Assembly: GCA_031549725.1 (NCBI GenBank)
Contig: JAVBPH010000001.1
Coordinates: 55,020 to 119,019 of the forward strand
From: UBA937 sp031549725
GTDB lineage: Bacteria > Spirochaetota > Spirochaetia > Treponematales > Breznakiellaceae
Direction: 5' to 3'
DNA: 64,000 nucleotides
Part shown: positions 34,456 through 42,582 of the stretch, one piece after another
Position numbering within the stretch: the first letter of the stretch is position 1
Layout of the letters: every line of letters starts with the position of its first letter
Made by a program: the position numbers and the translations under genes
The notes under the pieces: model-generated
The model's database searches: none
Told to the model about the DNA's origin: nothing
What the model saw: only the letters and a program-made list of their open reading frames with translations

Positions 34456-36123
34456 TTATCCGTTCAGGCTTTCCCGGATGGTAACTTCCACAAGCTCCGA
34501 CAGAAGGGGAATGAGCTGTTTTTTCCGGGAGACCATATCCTTGAGAATAAAAATCCCGTCCTCTATCTGGGGAAAATTCAAATGGCTGGTAAAGGCCTTG
34601 TCCCCTTCAACAAAAAGAATTGAATTCAGTTCGGTCACATCGGTGACCATCAATGCCGAGAACAGCCGGTCCCCGGTTCTCCGCACCCGGCCAAGCTCTG
34701 CGGTGATCTCTTCTTTTCTTTGAACCAGCTCCCGGGTTGATTCGGTTTCAATCTGGCTTACGGTAAAACGGACCGACTCTTCGGAATATTCCTTCATGTC
34801 CATATTTATCAATTCCGATGCGGTCCTGGTATTGATCTTCGACGCCTCCGCAAGAAGTTCCTGTCCCAGTATATGCAGATCGATCCCGGTTATGGAAGAC
34901 AGGTATTCCGCCGCCTCCTGGTCAACCACGGTGGTGGTGGCGGATTTCAGTACCAGGGTATCCGCCAGGATGCCGCAGAGCAGAATTGAAGCGGTGGGCC
35001 TGTCCAGGGGAATCCGGGTTTCCCTGTAAAGGTTGGTAATGATGGTGCTGGTGGCTCCCACTACTTTATTGATAAATGTAATAGGATACCGGGTGGAAAG
35101 ATTTCCCAGCCGGTGGTGGTCTATCACCTCCAGAATTTTATAGTTTTCAATTCCTTCGATTGCCTGGCTGGGTTCATTATGATCCACCATGATAACTTCC
35201 ACATTGGGTTCCTTCATGAGATCCCCCTCAAAAAGAATTCCCGCCACCTTTCCTTCGTCATCCCCCACGGGAAGATTCCGGGACGGGGCCTTCTGAAAAA
35301 GATCCCTGATCTTCCTCACCGGATCACCCAGCCGGATCAGCGGCACCGATGCATCCCCCATGGAACCCACCGGGGTGGAATAAATGATCAGCAGGGTGGT
35401 GGAGGAAGTATCGAAGGGACTTATCATGACCGATACCTGGTTCTCCCTGGCCAGGTCAACCAGTTCCTTGTCCAGGGTATTACCGTTGGTGATTACCAGG
35501 GCCCGTACCTTTTGTTCAATGCTGTACCGGTGAATATCCGTCCGGTCCCCGGCAATCACAATGGTGTTGTCCGGCATTTCCGCATCCAGATATTTCTGGA
35601 ATGTGTTGTTGGATGATGCCGCCACCACGATGGGTGACTTTCTGACTTCCGTCTCATTAAAAACCGTCAGAGGCTGGGCCTGGAGGGTTTTCAGCAGGTG
35701 GGAAACCGAAGTGGGTATCCCGGATTTCTGGTGGGGATTCACCTTGGTGAGAATATATTTCGAAAAAGCATTGTAATGCAGCAGGCTTTTATAAATCCCG
35801 TTGCTGTCTACAATGGGAAGTACCTTTAAAGTACCGGCCTGCATTTTTTCCAGGGCCTGCCAAAGGGGCGTGTTTTCATGAACCGTTTCGGGTTTTTCGG
35901 AAATGTAATATCCTACTTTAGGAATTAAATCGGGAAGGAATTCGGGAACGGGCATTTTAAACCGGTTAAAAATATATTCCGTCTGGGGATTGATTTTTCC
36001 GGCCCTGGCGGCAATGCAGTTATCCTGGCCCATCTGCTGTTTAAGTCTGGCATAGGCTGCAGCGGAAACCACCGAGTCGGTATCCGGATTCCGGTGTCCA
36101 ATTACGTATACTCTTTTTTCCAT
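34456..36123 (-). CDS. Manganese-dependent inorganic pyrophosphatase with CBS and DRTGG domains
   Basis: Family II inorganic pyrophosphatase of the regulated type. The DHH catalytic core is split: the N-terminal motif GHRNPDTDS (residues 9-17) and later VDHNEPSQ and EVIDHHR supply the metal ligands, and NKVVGATSTIITNLY belongs to the second part. Between them (residues about 70-300) lie two CBS-type modules and a DRTGG-like domain (NTIVIAGDRTDIHRYSIEQK), which bind adenine nucleotides and control activity. The C-terminal DHHA2 domain ends the protein. The length, 555 residues, fits this architecture. It follows the alpha-galactosidase gene by 19 bases. Confidence 0.93.
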   Translation of the reverse strand: MEKRVYVIGHRNPDTDSVVSAAAYARLKQQMGQDNCIAARAGKINPQTEYIFNRFKMPVPEFLPDLIPKVGYYISEKPETVHENTPLWQALEKMQAGTLKVLPIVDSNGIYKSLLHYNAFSKYILTKVNPHQKSGIPTSVSHLLKTLQAQPLTVFNETEVRKSPIVVAASSNNTFQKYLDAEMPDNTIVIAGDRTDIHRYSIEQKVRALVITNGNTLDKELVDLARENQVSVMISPFDTSSTTLLIIYSTPVGSMGDASVPLIRLGDPVRKIRDLFQKAPSRNLPVGDDEGKVAGILFEGDLMKEPNVEVIMVDHNEPSQAIEGIENYKILEVIDHHRLGNLSTRYPITFINKVVGATSTIITNLYRETRIPLDRPTASILLCGILADTLVLKSATTTVVDQEAAEYLSSITGIDLHILGQELLAEASKINTRTASELINMDMKEYSEESVRFTVSQIETESTRELVQRKEEITAELGRVRRTGDRLFSALMVTDVTELNSILFVEGDKAFTSHLNFPQIEDGIFILKDMVSRKKQLIPLLSELVEVTIRESLNG

Positions 36124-36142
36124 CGATTCTTGTTTAACCCTT

Positions 36143-38008
36143 TTAATAATTGATACTGATAGTATGGGGTAAAAACCCTATTCTATTCTGCCCTGAATTA
36201 CACCGGTGGTCTACAGGGATATTGCTTTTTGACAGCGATGTAAACAGGGCTTCATCCATGCCGGGAGTCAGGGTGAATGTTCTGCCTCTGAGGTTGATCA
36301 GCCCCGTTGTCTTTCCTGACCGGCTTTCCAGACGGAACACATCCCTGGCAAGCCGGACCGCACCATATTCATCGTTAGCCAAATCATCGTAAAGCCGGAC
36401 TATGTTTTTTGTCAGCCGGATATCCTCCTGTTCCATATTTACCGGATCATCGGAAAACATGATCTGTCCTGCCAGAAGAAAATTGACCAGGGCAATGGTC
36501 TCTTTTTCATGCAGGCTGAGTTTGCAGTTTTTTGTCCGGAGAAAAACCACATCCGGATCATTGATATAAACCGAATTGTCCATAAATGACCGGCCGATTG
36601 TGTCCAGCAGATTGATGTATGCGCTGGGCCTTCCCACATGGCCGATCATTTTAACCATGTTCCAGTCCCACATTTCCCGGGTGTCCGCACCGATTCTGCT
36701 GAGGGGAAAGTATGTATACGAAGCGCCCAGGGGGAGACCGCAGCCCAGGTATGATACGGGCAACCCGCCGGCGGTTCCGGTCCGGTGAGTTAATATTCTG
36801 CAGGCCTTATCATACCAGTCGTAGGGGGAACCCGGGTTGGCAAAATGCCCATTAAACATCCCGGTATACAAAAAATCCAGTTTGAGATACCGGAATCCCC
36901 ATTCATCCACAGCTCTTTTGATGATAGATTCCAGGTAATCAAGAACATCCTGCCGGGAAATATCCAGGCAATAATACTGTCCATCCCAAAGATGATTAAA
37001 TCCTGCACTTACCGGGATGCCCTTGGAATCCCGGAGGACCCAGTCCGGTTTTTCGGTAAAGATCCGGCTTCGCCGGGTAACAAGAAACGGGGCGATCCAA
37101 ATGCCGGGGATGTATCCCGCTTCTTCAATCTGTTTTACCACCGGACTAAGGCCGTTGGGAAAGGCGTTTTGATTAATCTCCCATTCCCCAACGCAGATTT
37201 CCCATCCGTCGTCGATCTGGAAAACCACAGGTTTCTTCCTGTCGATATACCAAAGCTTGATCAGGTTTTCCGTTTTACCCAGGGACCGGAGATCCTCCAG
37301 GATAATCTGTTCATTTATTTTATTGTAATGGTTATACCAGGATTCATACCCGCCGGGGATATGTTTTTTCCCCCGGGTATCCTCCGGCCCGCGGGAAGAT
37401 AAAAATGAAAGGGTTTTGAAATTGGAATGCTGCCGGTAGATTCCCGCCAGTCTTTCCTTCAAATCAAAAAAGCCATTAGCAGAAAATATCCAAAGGGAAG
37501 CCAGATTGTCCTGGAAGTTCCAGGTTTTCCCGGGGCAGTAAACTTCAATGGTGATCTGCTTTTTCTTCCGGTTTATCCGGTAGGTCACCGGTGGAAGGGA
37601 ACCGCCTTCCATGGAAGCCAAACAAAGATACGTATCATGGATTCTGAGGTACATAATAAAATGCCCCAGGAGTTCCCCCGGCCCGGGGTTGTCCTCGGGA
37701 CGGTTGGTCAGCCGGATTAATTCGGGGATCACCTTTACGTTCCGGGGAAGTTTTTCGTTATGGGCCAGTTCCCAGCCCGCGGACCAGGATTGCCAGCCTC
37801 CGGGATATATGCATATATCCCGGGTATCGTATTCTGCGGACTGTCCGCACAAAGAAAATACATCATCAAAATGCAAAGAATCGATGATAATACAATCATC
37901 CTTCATATTTCCATCGGTTTCCGGGGAATCAATATAATAAGAAAGAAATGTTCCTCCGGGTCCCTGGTCAAGGGATTGGATAATACGTTTAACCCCAGCA
38001 ATTTCCAT
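36143..38008 (-). CDS. Alpha-galactosidase-like glycoside hydrolase, family GH36
   Basis: A 621-residue cytoplasmic glycosidase of clan GH-D, most like GH36 alpha-galactosidases. The nucleophile lies in RYLKLDFLYTG (Asp), and the acid/base region corresponds to RIGADTREMWDW. FQIDDGWEICVGEW and GIWIAPFLV are further family motifs, followed by a C-terminal beta-domain. There is no signal peptide, so substrates must first be imported, which fits the sugar transporters in this region. The frame extends to 38071, but GGAGG lies 5 bases before ATG 38008, and this leaves the divergent pth gene its own promoter space. It heads an operon with the pyrophosphatase and thioredoxin-like genes. Confidence 0.88.
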   Translation of the reverse strand: MEIAGVKRIIQSLDQGPGGTFLSYYIDSPETDGNMKDDCIIIDSLHFDDVFSLCGQSAEYDTRDICIYPGGWQSWSAGWELAHNEKLPRNVKVIPELIRLTNRPEDNPGPGELLGHFIMYLRIHDTYLCLASMEGGSLPPVTYRINRKKKQITIEVYCPGKTWNFQDNLASLWIFSANGFFDLKERLAGIYRQHSNFKTLSFLSSRGPEDTRGKKHIPGGYESWYNHYNKINEQIILEDLRSLGKTENLIKLWYIDRKKPVVFQIDDGWEICVGEWEINQNAFPNGLSPVVKQIEEAGYIPGIWIAPFLVTRRSRIFTEKPDWVLRDSKGIPVSAGFNHLWDGQYYCLDISRQDVLDYLESIIKRAVDEWGFRYLKLDFLYTGMFNGHFANPGSPYDWYDKACRILTHRTGTAGGLPVSYLGCGLPLGASYTYFPLSRIGADTREMWDWNMVKMIGHVGRPSAYINLLDTIGRSFMDNSVYINDPDVVFLRTKNCKLSLHEKETIALVNFLLAGQIMFSDDPVNMEQEDIRLTKNIVRLYDDLANDEYGAVRLARDVFRLESRSGKTTGLINLRGRTFTLTPGMDEALFTSLSKSNIPVDHRCNSGQNRIGFLPHTISINY

Positions 38009-38076
38009 CATTTCCTCCCTGCCTTGAAAAACACCTGTTTCCAGTTTACTATGCACACAGGAGTTTGGCAAATCTG

Positions 38077-38751
38077 ATGATTGAACTGGTAGCTTTTTTA
38101 GGGAATCAGGGTTTTCAGTACGCGAAGAACCGGCATAATGTGGGGTGGCTGCTGGCGGATGAACTGCCCTTTAGTTCCAGCCTTGCCTGGCGGGAGAAAT
38201 TCCATGGCAGTTATGCGGTGCTGGACGGCATGCTTATTCAGAAATATATATCTGAACAGATTCCTATGGACGATAACCGGCAGGGATCCGGCGGGGAAAA
38301 AACCGCAAAACAGAAAAAAATAGTTCTGGCAGACAGGGTCCACTTTATCAAACCAAATACCTTTATGAACCTTTCCGGGGAATCCGTTCAGCCCGCGGCG
38401 GCCTTTTTCAAAATTCCGCCGGAACGGATTCTGGTGGTGCATGATGAACTGGAGATTGCATTGGGGCAGGCATCGTTTAAATTTTCCGGCGGCCTGGGGG
38501 GGCATAACGGACTGCGTTCTCTGAAAAGCTGCCTGGGCTCGGCGGACTTTTGGCGGCTCCGGATAGGTATAGGCAGACCTGAACATCCGGATGTTTCTTC
38601 CTGGGTCCTGTCCGATTTTGTTCCCCATGAGCTTCCCGTACTTGAACAGGTTCTGCGGGTTTGCGCCGGGGCATTAACGGAAGCCCTGGCCTGCGGTCCT
38701 GAAACTCTTTTGCCGGAGTGGAACAAAAAAAGAATAGCCGCATTAGCGTAG
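38077..38751 (+). CDS. pth: Peptidyl-tRNA hydrolase
   Basis: Essential enzyme that frees tRNA from stalled peptidyl-tRNA. The catalytic His is H20 in KNRHNVGW, the binding Asn is in KPNTFMNLSG, and the Asp lies in VVHDELEIALG; GGLGGHNGLRS is also conserved. The protein has 224 residues, longer than usual, because of an insert of about 20 hydrophilic residues (around 66-85, DDNRQGSGGEKTAKQKK) before the substrate-binding loop. ATG 38077 gives the usual MIELVAFLGN start although the GGAG site is 13 bases away; the in-frame TTG at 38065 is too close to that site. Confidence 0.93.
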   Translation: MIELVAFLGNQGFQYAKNRHNVGWLLADELPFSSSLAWREKFHGSYAVLDGMLIQKYISEQIPMDDNRQGSGGEKTAKQKKIVLADRVHFIKPNTFMNLSGESVQPAAAFFKIPPERILVVHDELEIALGQASFKFSGGLGGHNGLRSLKSCLGSADFWRLRIGIGRPEHPDVSSWVLSDFVPHELPVLEQVLRVCAGALTEALACGPETLLPEWNKKRIAALA

Positions 38752-38831
38752 GAAATTGGAAACTATACATGGATATGAATATATACAAATACAAATTGAA
38801 GGAATTTCTTCTTAAATTGTATTCCCAATCT

Positions 38832-38867
38832 GAAGAATTGATATTTTGCATTATCAATGCATTCTTC
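38832..38867. other. A+T-rich hairpin after pth
   Basis: GAAGAAT/ATTCTTC plus an inner TTGATA/TATCAA pairing make a long two-part stem between pth and mazG. A run of T follows 13 bases later. It may end the pth transcript. Confidence 0.35.
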
Positions 38868-38915
38868 CGGGAGAAGCTATTCTTTTTTAATCACTGATTT
38901 TTCAAGGAGTATTCA

Positions 38916-39710
38916 ATGAATGATTACAGCGAAGCCTTTTCCCGGTTGGTTGATGTGGTGACCAGGCTCCGGGCGCCCGATGGTTGTCCCTGGGACAGGG
39001 AACAGACCCCCGCATCCCTCAGGAAAGATTTAATAGAAGAAACCTACGAATGTATAGAAGCAATTGATGAAAAGGATCCTCCCCATATAAAAGAAGAGCT
39101 GGGGGATTTATTCCTTCTGGTGACCATGCTTTCCTATATGCACCAGCAGGAGGGTCAGTTCTCTGTTGCGGATGTGCTTCACCAGGTTTCGGAAAAACTT
39201 ATCCGCCGGCATCCCCATGTATTCGGCGATGTAAAGGTTTCCGGTTCCGGGGAAGTGCTGAACAACTGGGCCAGGATAAAGGTGGAGCAGGAAGGCCGGA
39301 GTCCCAAGGATTCAATTTTAGATGAGGTCTCCGCTGCACTGCCTCCCCTGGACAGGGCATGGAAACTGCAGAAGAAGGCATCCAAAGCAGGGTTCGACTG
39401 GCCCGAGGCAGCCGGGGTGTTTGCCAAGATTAATGAGGAACTGCATGAAGTGGAGGATGTGCTGAACCATCCGGATATGTACAATTCCCCGGAGGATCTG
39501 GAAGCGGAACTGGGGGATCTGCTTTTTGCTGTGGTGAACCTTTGCCGGTTCTTTAAGATCGATGCTTCCACGGCGCTGCAGCGGACCAATGCAAAGTTTG
39601 TAAAGCGTTTTAAGCACGTTGAAAAAAAGATGAAGGAAACCGGCCAGACCATGGAGAAGGGAAATCTGGATGTGATGGATTCCTTCTGGGATGAAGCAAA
39701 GGGATTGTAA
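38916..39710 (+). CDS. mazG: Nucleoside triphosphate pyrophosphohydrolase MazG
   Basis: House-cleaning enzyme that hydrolyses NTPs to NMP and pyrophosphate. Two MazG domains are seen. The N-terminal one has LRAPDGCPWDREQTPASLRK and the magnesium motif EETYECIEAIDEKDPPHIKEELGDLF; the C-terminal one has EELHEVEDVLN and ELGDLLFAVVNL, with the ExxE...ExxD ligands. The length of 264 residues is normal. AAGGAG gives a good start. It converges on the glycosyltransferase gene with a 42-base gap that shows no clear terminator. Confidence 0.95.
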   Translation: MNDYSEAFSRLVDVVTRLRAPDGCPWDREQTPASLRKDLIEETYECIEAIDEKDPPHIKEELGDLFLLVTMLSYMHQQEGQFSVADVLHQVSEKLIRRHPHVFGDVKVSGSGEVLNNWARIKVEQEGRSPKDSILDEVSAALPPLDRAWKLQKKASKAGFDWPEAAGVFAKINEELHEVEDVLNHPDMYNSPEDLEAELGDLLFAVVNLCRFFKIDASTALQRTNAKFVKRFKHVEKKMKETGQTMEKGNLDVMDSFWDEAKGL

Positions 39711-39752
39711 TTTTACTGCGGTTTATCTTTCAGAAACTTTTTTTGTTATATG

Positions 39753-41030
39753 TTACAGCTGTCCGAAATTCATTAAAACCTGGCGGAGCCGCTGCTCCAG
39801 AAGTTCAAATGAGAAGTACCGGTGGGCCAGGGCGTAGTTTTTCTCGGACATCACTTCCACGGCATCCGGGCTTTCCAGCATGGCCCTGACGGTTTCAACC
39901 GTCTCCGGGGTGACATAGCTGTCCATCACCACCACGTCAAAATCCAGGGGTTCAATATCCTGCTGGAAAATAGAATACCGGTTAACCAGAATAGGTTTCT
40001 TAAACCAGACCGCTTCCAGGAAGGCATTCCCAAAGCCTTCATAACTTGAAGGATAGGTTACAAAATCCGCATTAAGATAGCAGTCCCATAGGCTGTACTT
40101 CTTTTCTCCCGATTCGGTAATGCCCCGTTCCGCGCCGATAATATCTGGGCGGACAATTACCTCAACTCCCAGAAGTTTGGCATAGTCCATGGTCCGTTCA
40201 TAATAGGCGGAACCCTCATCCCGTTCCTGGTGGCTGATCAGGAGTTTTGCTTTTTTATCCTTCAGGCGGTTTGTCAGTTCCACCGCATGGTCAATCCCCT
40301 TGCGTTCGATAATCCGGGTAGGCTGGAGCAGCAATGTTTCATCTTCCCGGATTCCCAGGTCGTACCTCATGGTTTTAGCATAATCATCCATCTCCGGAGG
40401 CGGGGTGGCGTAATCAAAAACGTTGGGAATTATTATTGATGAAAGACCGCAGCGGAAGGAAAGCTGGCGTCTTCCCTCTGAATTAATGGCCACGTGATTA
40501 ATCGAATTGAGCCTTGGGGGGAAGGCCATGGAAATATAATCCTCCACGCAATTCATGGAAAACCGCTGCCGTTCCCATGCAAAATCATGGTGATGTGCGA
40601 TAGCCGGAATCCCGGTTTCCGCAATAAATTCTGTGATGGCCAGACCTAAGGGAATGTGCATGGGAATGGTCAGGGAATTTTCGGTAATCAAAAGATCAAT
40701 GTTAAAATTTTCCGTAAACTCGTATAAAGCCCTTTTTATTCGGAACCGGACCGCCTGAATTTCCCCGGTCAGCCCTTCACCCCGGACGGTAATTCCAAAA
40801 CACCGGTCCTGGATATCCCGGACCAGGGGATGACCAAAATAGGCTTCTTCCACCACCATGGATTTTTCAGGAGCCCAGTCGGACAGACCCGAAAAGAAAA
40901 AACAGTTATATCCCATTTTTTCCAGGACCGTACACCATTTCTCTGTCTCCAGGGAAACCCCATCGGTACCCTGCAGACGGGTTGAAATAAACCCTATATT
41001 GGATATTTTATTTGTCTTGGTTAAATACAT
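39753..41030 (-). CDS. Family 4-type glycosyltransferase
   Basis: A 425-residue GT-B-fold glycosyltransferase. The N-terminal domain starts NIGFISTRLQGTDGVSLETEKW, typical of the donor-side glycine loop of GT4 proteins. The C-terminal Rossmann domain shows RIIERKGIDHAVELTNRLK, HQERDEGSAYYERT and the nucleotide-sugar EX7E-type region ADFVTYPSSYEGFGNAFLEAVWFKKPILVN. It has no membrane segment and probably acts at the cytoplasmic face of the membrane on lipids or polysaccharide. It is a single gene with GGAGAGGG upstream of the ATG. Donor and acceptor sugars are unknown. Confidence 0.88.
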   Translation of the reverse strand: MYLTKTNKISNIGFISTRLQGTDGVSLETEKWCTVLEKMGYNCFFFSGLSDWAPEKSMVVEEAYFGHPLVRDIQDRCFGITVRGEGLTGEIQAVRFRIKRALYEFTENFNIDLLITENSLTIPMHIPLGLAITEFIAETGIPAIAHHHDFAWERQRFSMNCVEDYISMAFPPRLNSINHVAINSEGRRQLSFRCGLSSIIIPNVFDYATPPPEMDDYAKTMRYDLGIREDETLLLQPTRIIERKGIDHAVELTNRLKDKKAKLLISHQERDEGSAYYERTMDYAKLLGVEVIVRPDIIGAERGITESGEKKYSLWDCYLNADFVTYPSSYEGFGNAFLEAVWFKKPILVNRYSIFQQDIEPLDFDVVVMDSYVTPETVETVRAMLESPDAVEVMSEKNYALAHRYFSFELLEQRLRQVLMNFGQL

Positions 41031-41225
41031 GGCCCTCTCCGCGGTCTTGTTTTTCAGATCTCTATTTATATATTTTCGTCAAAATTGGATCATTATTTTA
41101 CAGTATGTTATAGATGAAAAATTCTGTCAAATACTGTTATTAATATGGCCGGTGTCTTTATAAAAAACTGTGTCACTTCATAAATGACGAAATTCCCCTG
41201 GATTTTTAGTAAAATCAGCTGAATC

Positions 41226-41380
41226 AATCAACAACCCCGCGGCAAGCAGCGGGAAATGCTGGTTCTGCAAGGTAAGGATGATATACGGGTTTCATACACG
41301 CAAAACAATTTCTTTGTTGATTCAAAGAATTGCCCTAAAGAGCGTGTATTAAACCCGCCGGTGAATAAAAAAAATATCTC
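41226..41380 (+). repeat. Family C element, copy C2
   Basis: A diverged copy of C1. It keeps the left end AATCAACAA (41226-41234), the CCCGC/GCGGG hairpin, the 16-bp internal inverted repeat (41286-41301 with 41342-41357, one mismatch) and conserved loop blocks (AACAATTT, TTCAAAGAAT, CCCTAAAGA). The right terminal repeat of C1 is missing, but TTGTTGATT occurs inside the loop. It lies in the 437-base gap between the glycosyltransferase and the racemase operon, 88 bases before the racemase start; the rest of the gap is A+T-rich without further features. Confidence 0.72.
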
Positions 41381-41467
41381 ATATTACTTTTATCATATTT
41401 TTTATAAATTCTTTTTGCATTTTGACCGATTCTAGAAGAAGATTAATCCCTGAGGATCTATTAATTC

Positions 41468-42568
41468 ATGGCTTTTATAGAAATAAATGAATATTCCATC
41501 TCACACAATGCTGCATTATTAAAGAAACATTGTGACAGCCTTGGAGTATCCCTGTGCGCTGTGACAAAGTGCTGCTGTTCTCCGGAAAAGATCGTCGGAC
41601 TGCTCCGGGACGCAGGGATTAAGGATATGGCGGACAGTAATATGGAAAATTTCGCCCATCTGCCGCCTAGTCTGGGATCATCCATGAATAAATCACTGAT
41701 TAAAACCCGCCTTTCGGATATTAACCTTATACCCGATCTTCCGGAATATGCCCGGCCGGAAAGGGTATTTGTATCCGATGAGGTTCTTCTGGATGGCCTT
41801 TCCTTGCTTCCCCGGGATATCTGCCCGGATATTATGCTGATAGTTGAAACAGGAGACTTAAAGGAAGGGTTTTATCCGGAACAGATTCCGGAGGTTCTCG
41901 GTAAATACCCTGATTTGCCCGTGGCTGGTGTCTCCGCCAATTATGCCTGCCTTTCCGGCAAAATGCCCGATGCGGAATCCATGGCTCTCCTCTGTGCAAC
42001 TGCTTCTTTAATAAAAACAAAAAACAGTTTGATGCCGCTGGTTTCCCTGGGCGGTACGGTGGTTTATTTTTTTTTAAAAGATGGATTTTCCCGGCAAGTG
42101 CATGTAGAATTAAGGAGCGGCGAGGGAATTTTTCTTGGACACGATTCATCCTCGAATAAGGACCTGCCCGGATTTTTGAAGGATGCTTTTGTTTTTTACG
42201 GGGAAATTCTGGAGATCCGGGAGAAGGCGGGGGATGTCCCGGAATCCGCGGGTCTCAACGCCCTGGGTGAATGCAGCAAACCCAGGAAACCGGGAAAGCG
42301 GATTTATGCGGTGCTGGATTTTGGAGTCCTGGCTGCACCCTCAAAAGATATCCAGCCTATAGATGAGGCTGCGGAGATCACAGGTCAGACCTTTGATTTT
42401 ACCGTGGTTGATATAACCGAATCGTCCATGAAATATAAGACAGGAGGTCCGATGGCTTTTTATCCTTCATATGGTGCTGTTTCGTTTGCCATGCTGAACA
42501 GATATGTAAAGCATATCCGGATTCCGGAAAAGAATACACGTTCAGGGGAAAACAACTTTACACATTAA
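41468..42568 (+). CDS. PLP-dependent amino acid racemase (Orr/alanine-racemase-like)
   Basis: Fold-type III pyridoxal-phosphate enzyme, related to ornithine racemase Orr and alanine racemases, which interconverts L- and D-amino acids. The PLP lysine is K34 in LCAVTKCCCSPE. Later conserved parts are VSLGGTVVYFF and LRSGEGIFLGHD, the Orr-like phosphate-binding and E(x)RxGE-type motif, followed by a beta-rich C-terminal part. The length, 366 residues, fits. It heads a five-gene operon, with the next gene 14 bases downstream. The co-occurrence of a class I LysRS-like protein three genes later suggests a basic amino acid such as lysine or ornithine, which is inference. Confidence 0.83.
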   Translation: MAFIEINEYSISHNAALLKKHCDSLGVSLCAVTKCCCSPEKIVGLLRDAGIKDMADSNMENFAHLPPSLGSSMNKSLIKTRLSDINLIPDLPEYARPERVFVSDEVLLDGLSLLPRDICPDIMLIVETGDLKEGFYPEQIPEVLGKYPDLPVAGVSANYACLSGKMPDAESMALLCATASLIKTKNSLMPLVSLGGTVVYFFLKDGFSRQVHVELRSGEGIFLGHDSSSNKDLPGFLKDAFVFYGEILEIREKAGDVPESAGLNALGECSKPRKPGKRIYAVLDFGVLAAPSKDIQPIDEAAEITGQTFDFTVVDITESSMKYKTGGPMAFYPSYGAVSFAMLNRYVKHIRIPEKNTRSGENNFTH

Positions 42569-42582
42569 ACAGGAGCGGCTCA

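Noticed and set aside
38769..38897. A 42-codon open frame between pth and mazG
   Set aside because: It starts with ATG but has no properly placed ribosome-binding site and overlaps the hairpin at 38832-38867; there is no supporting homology.
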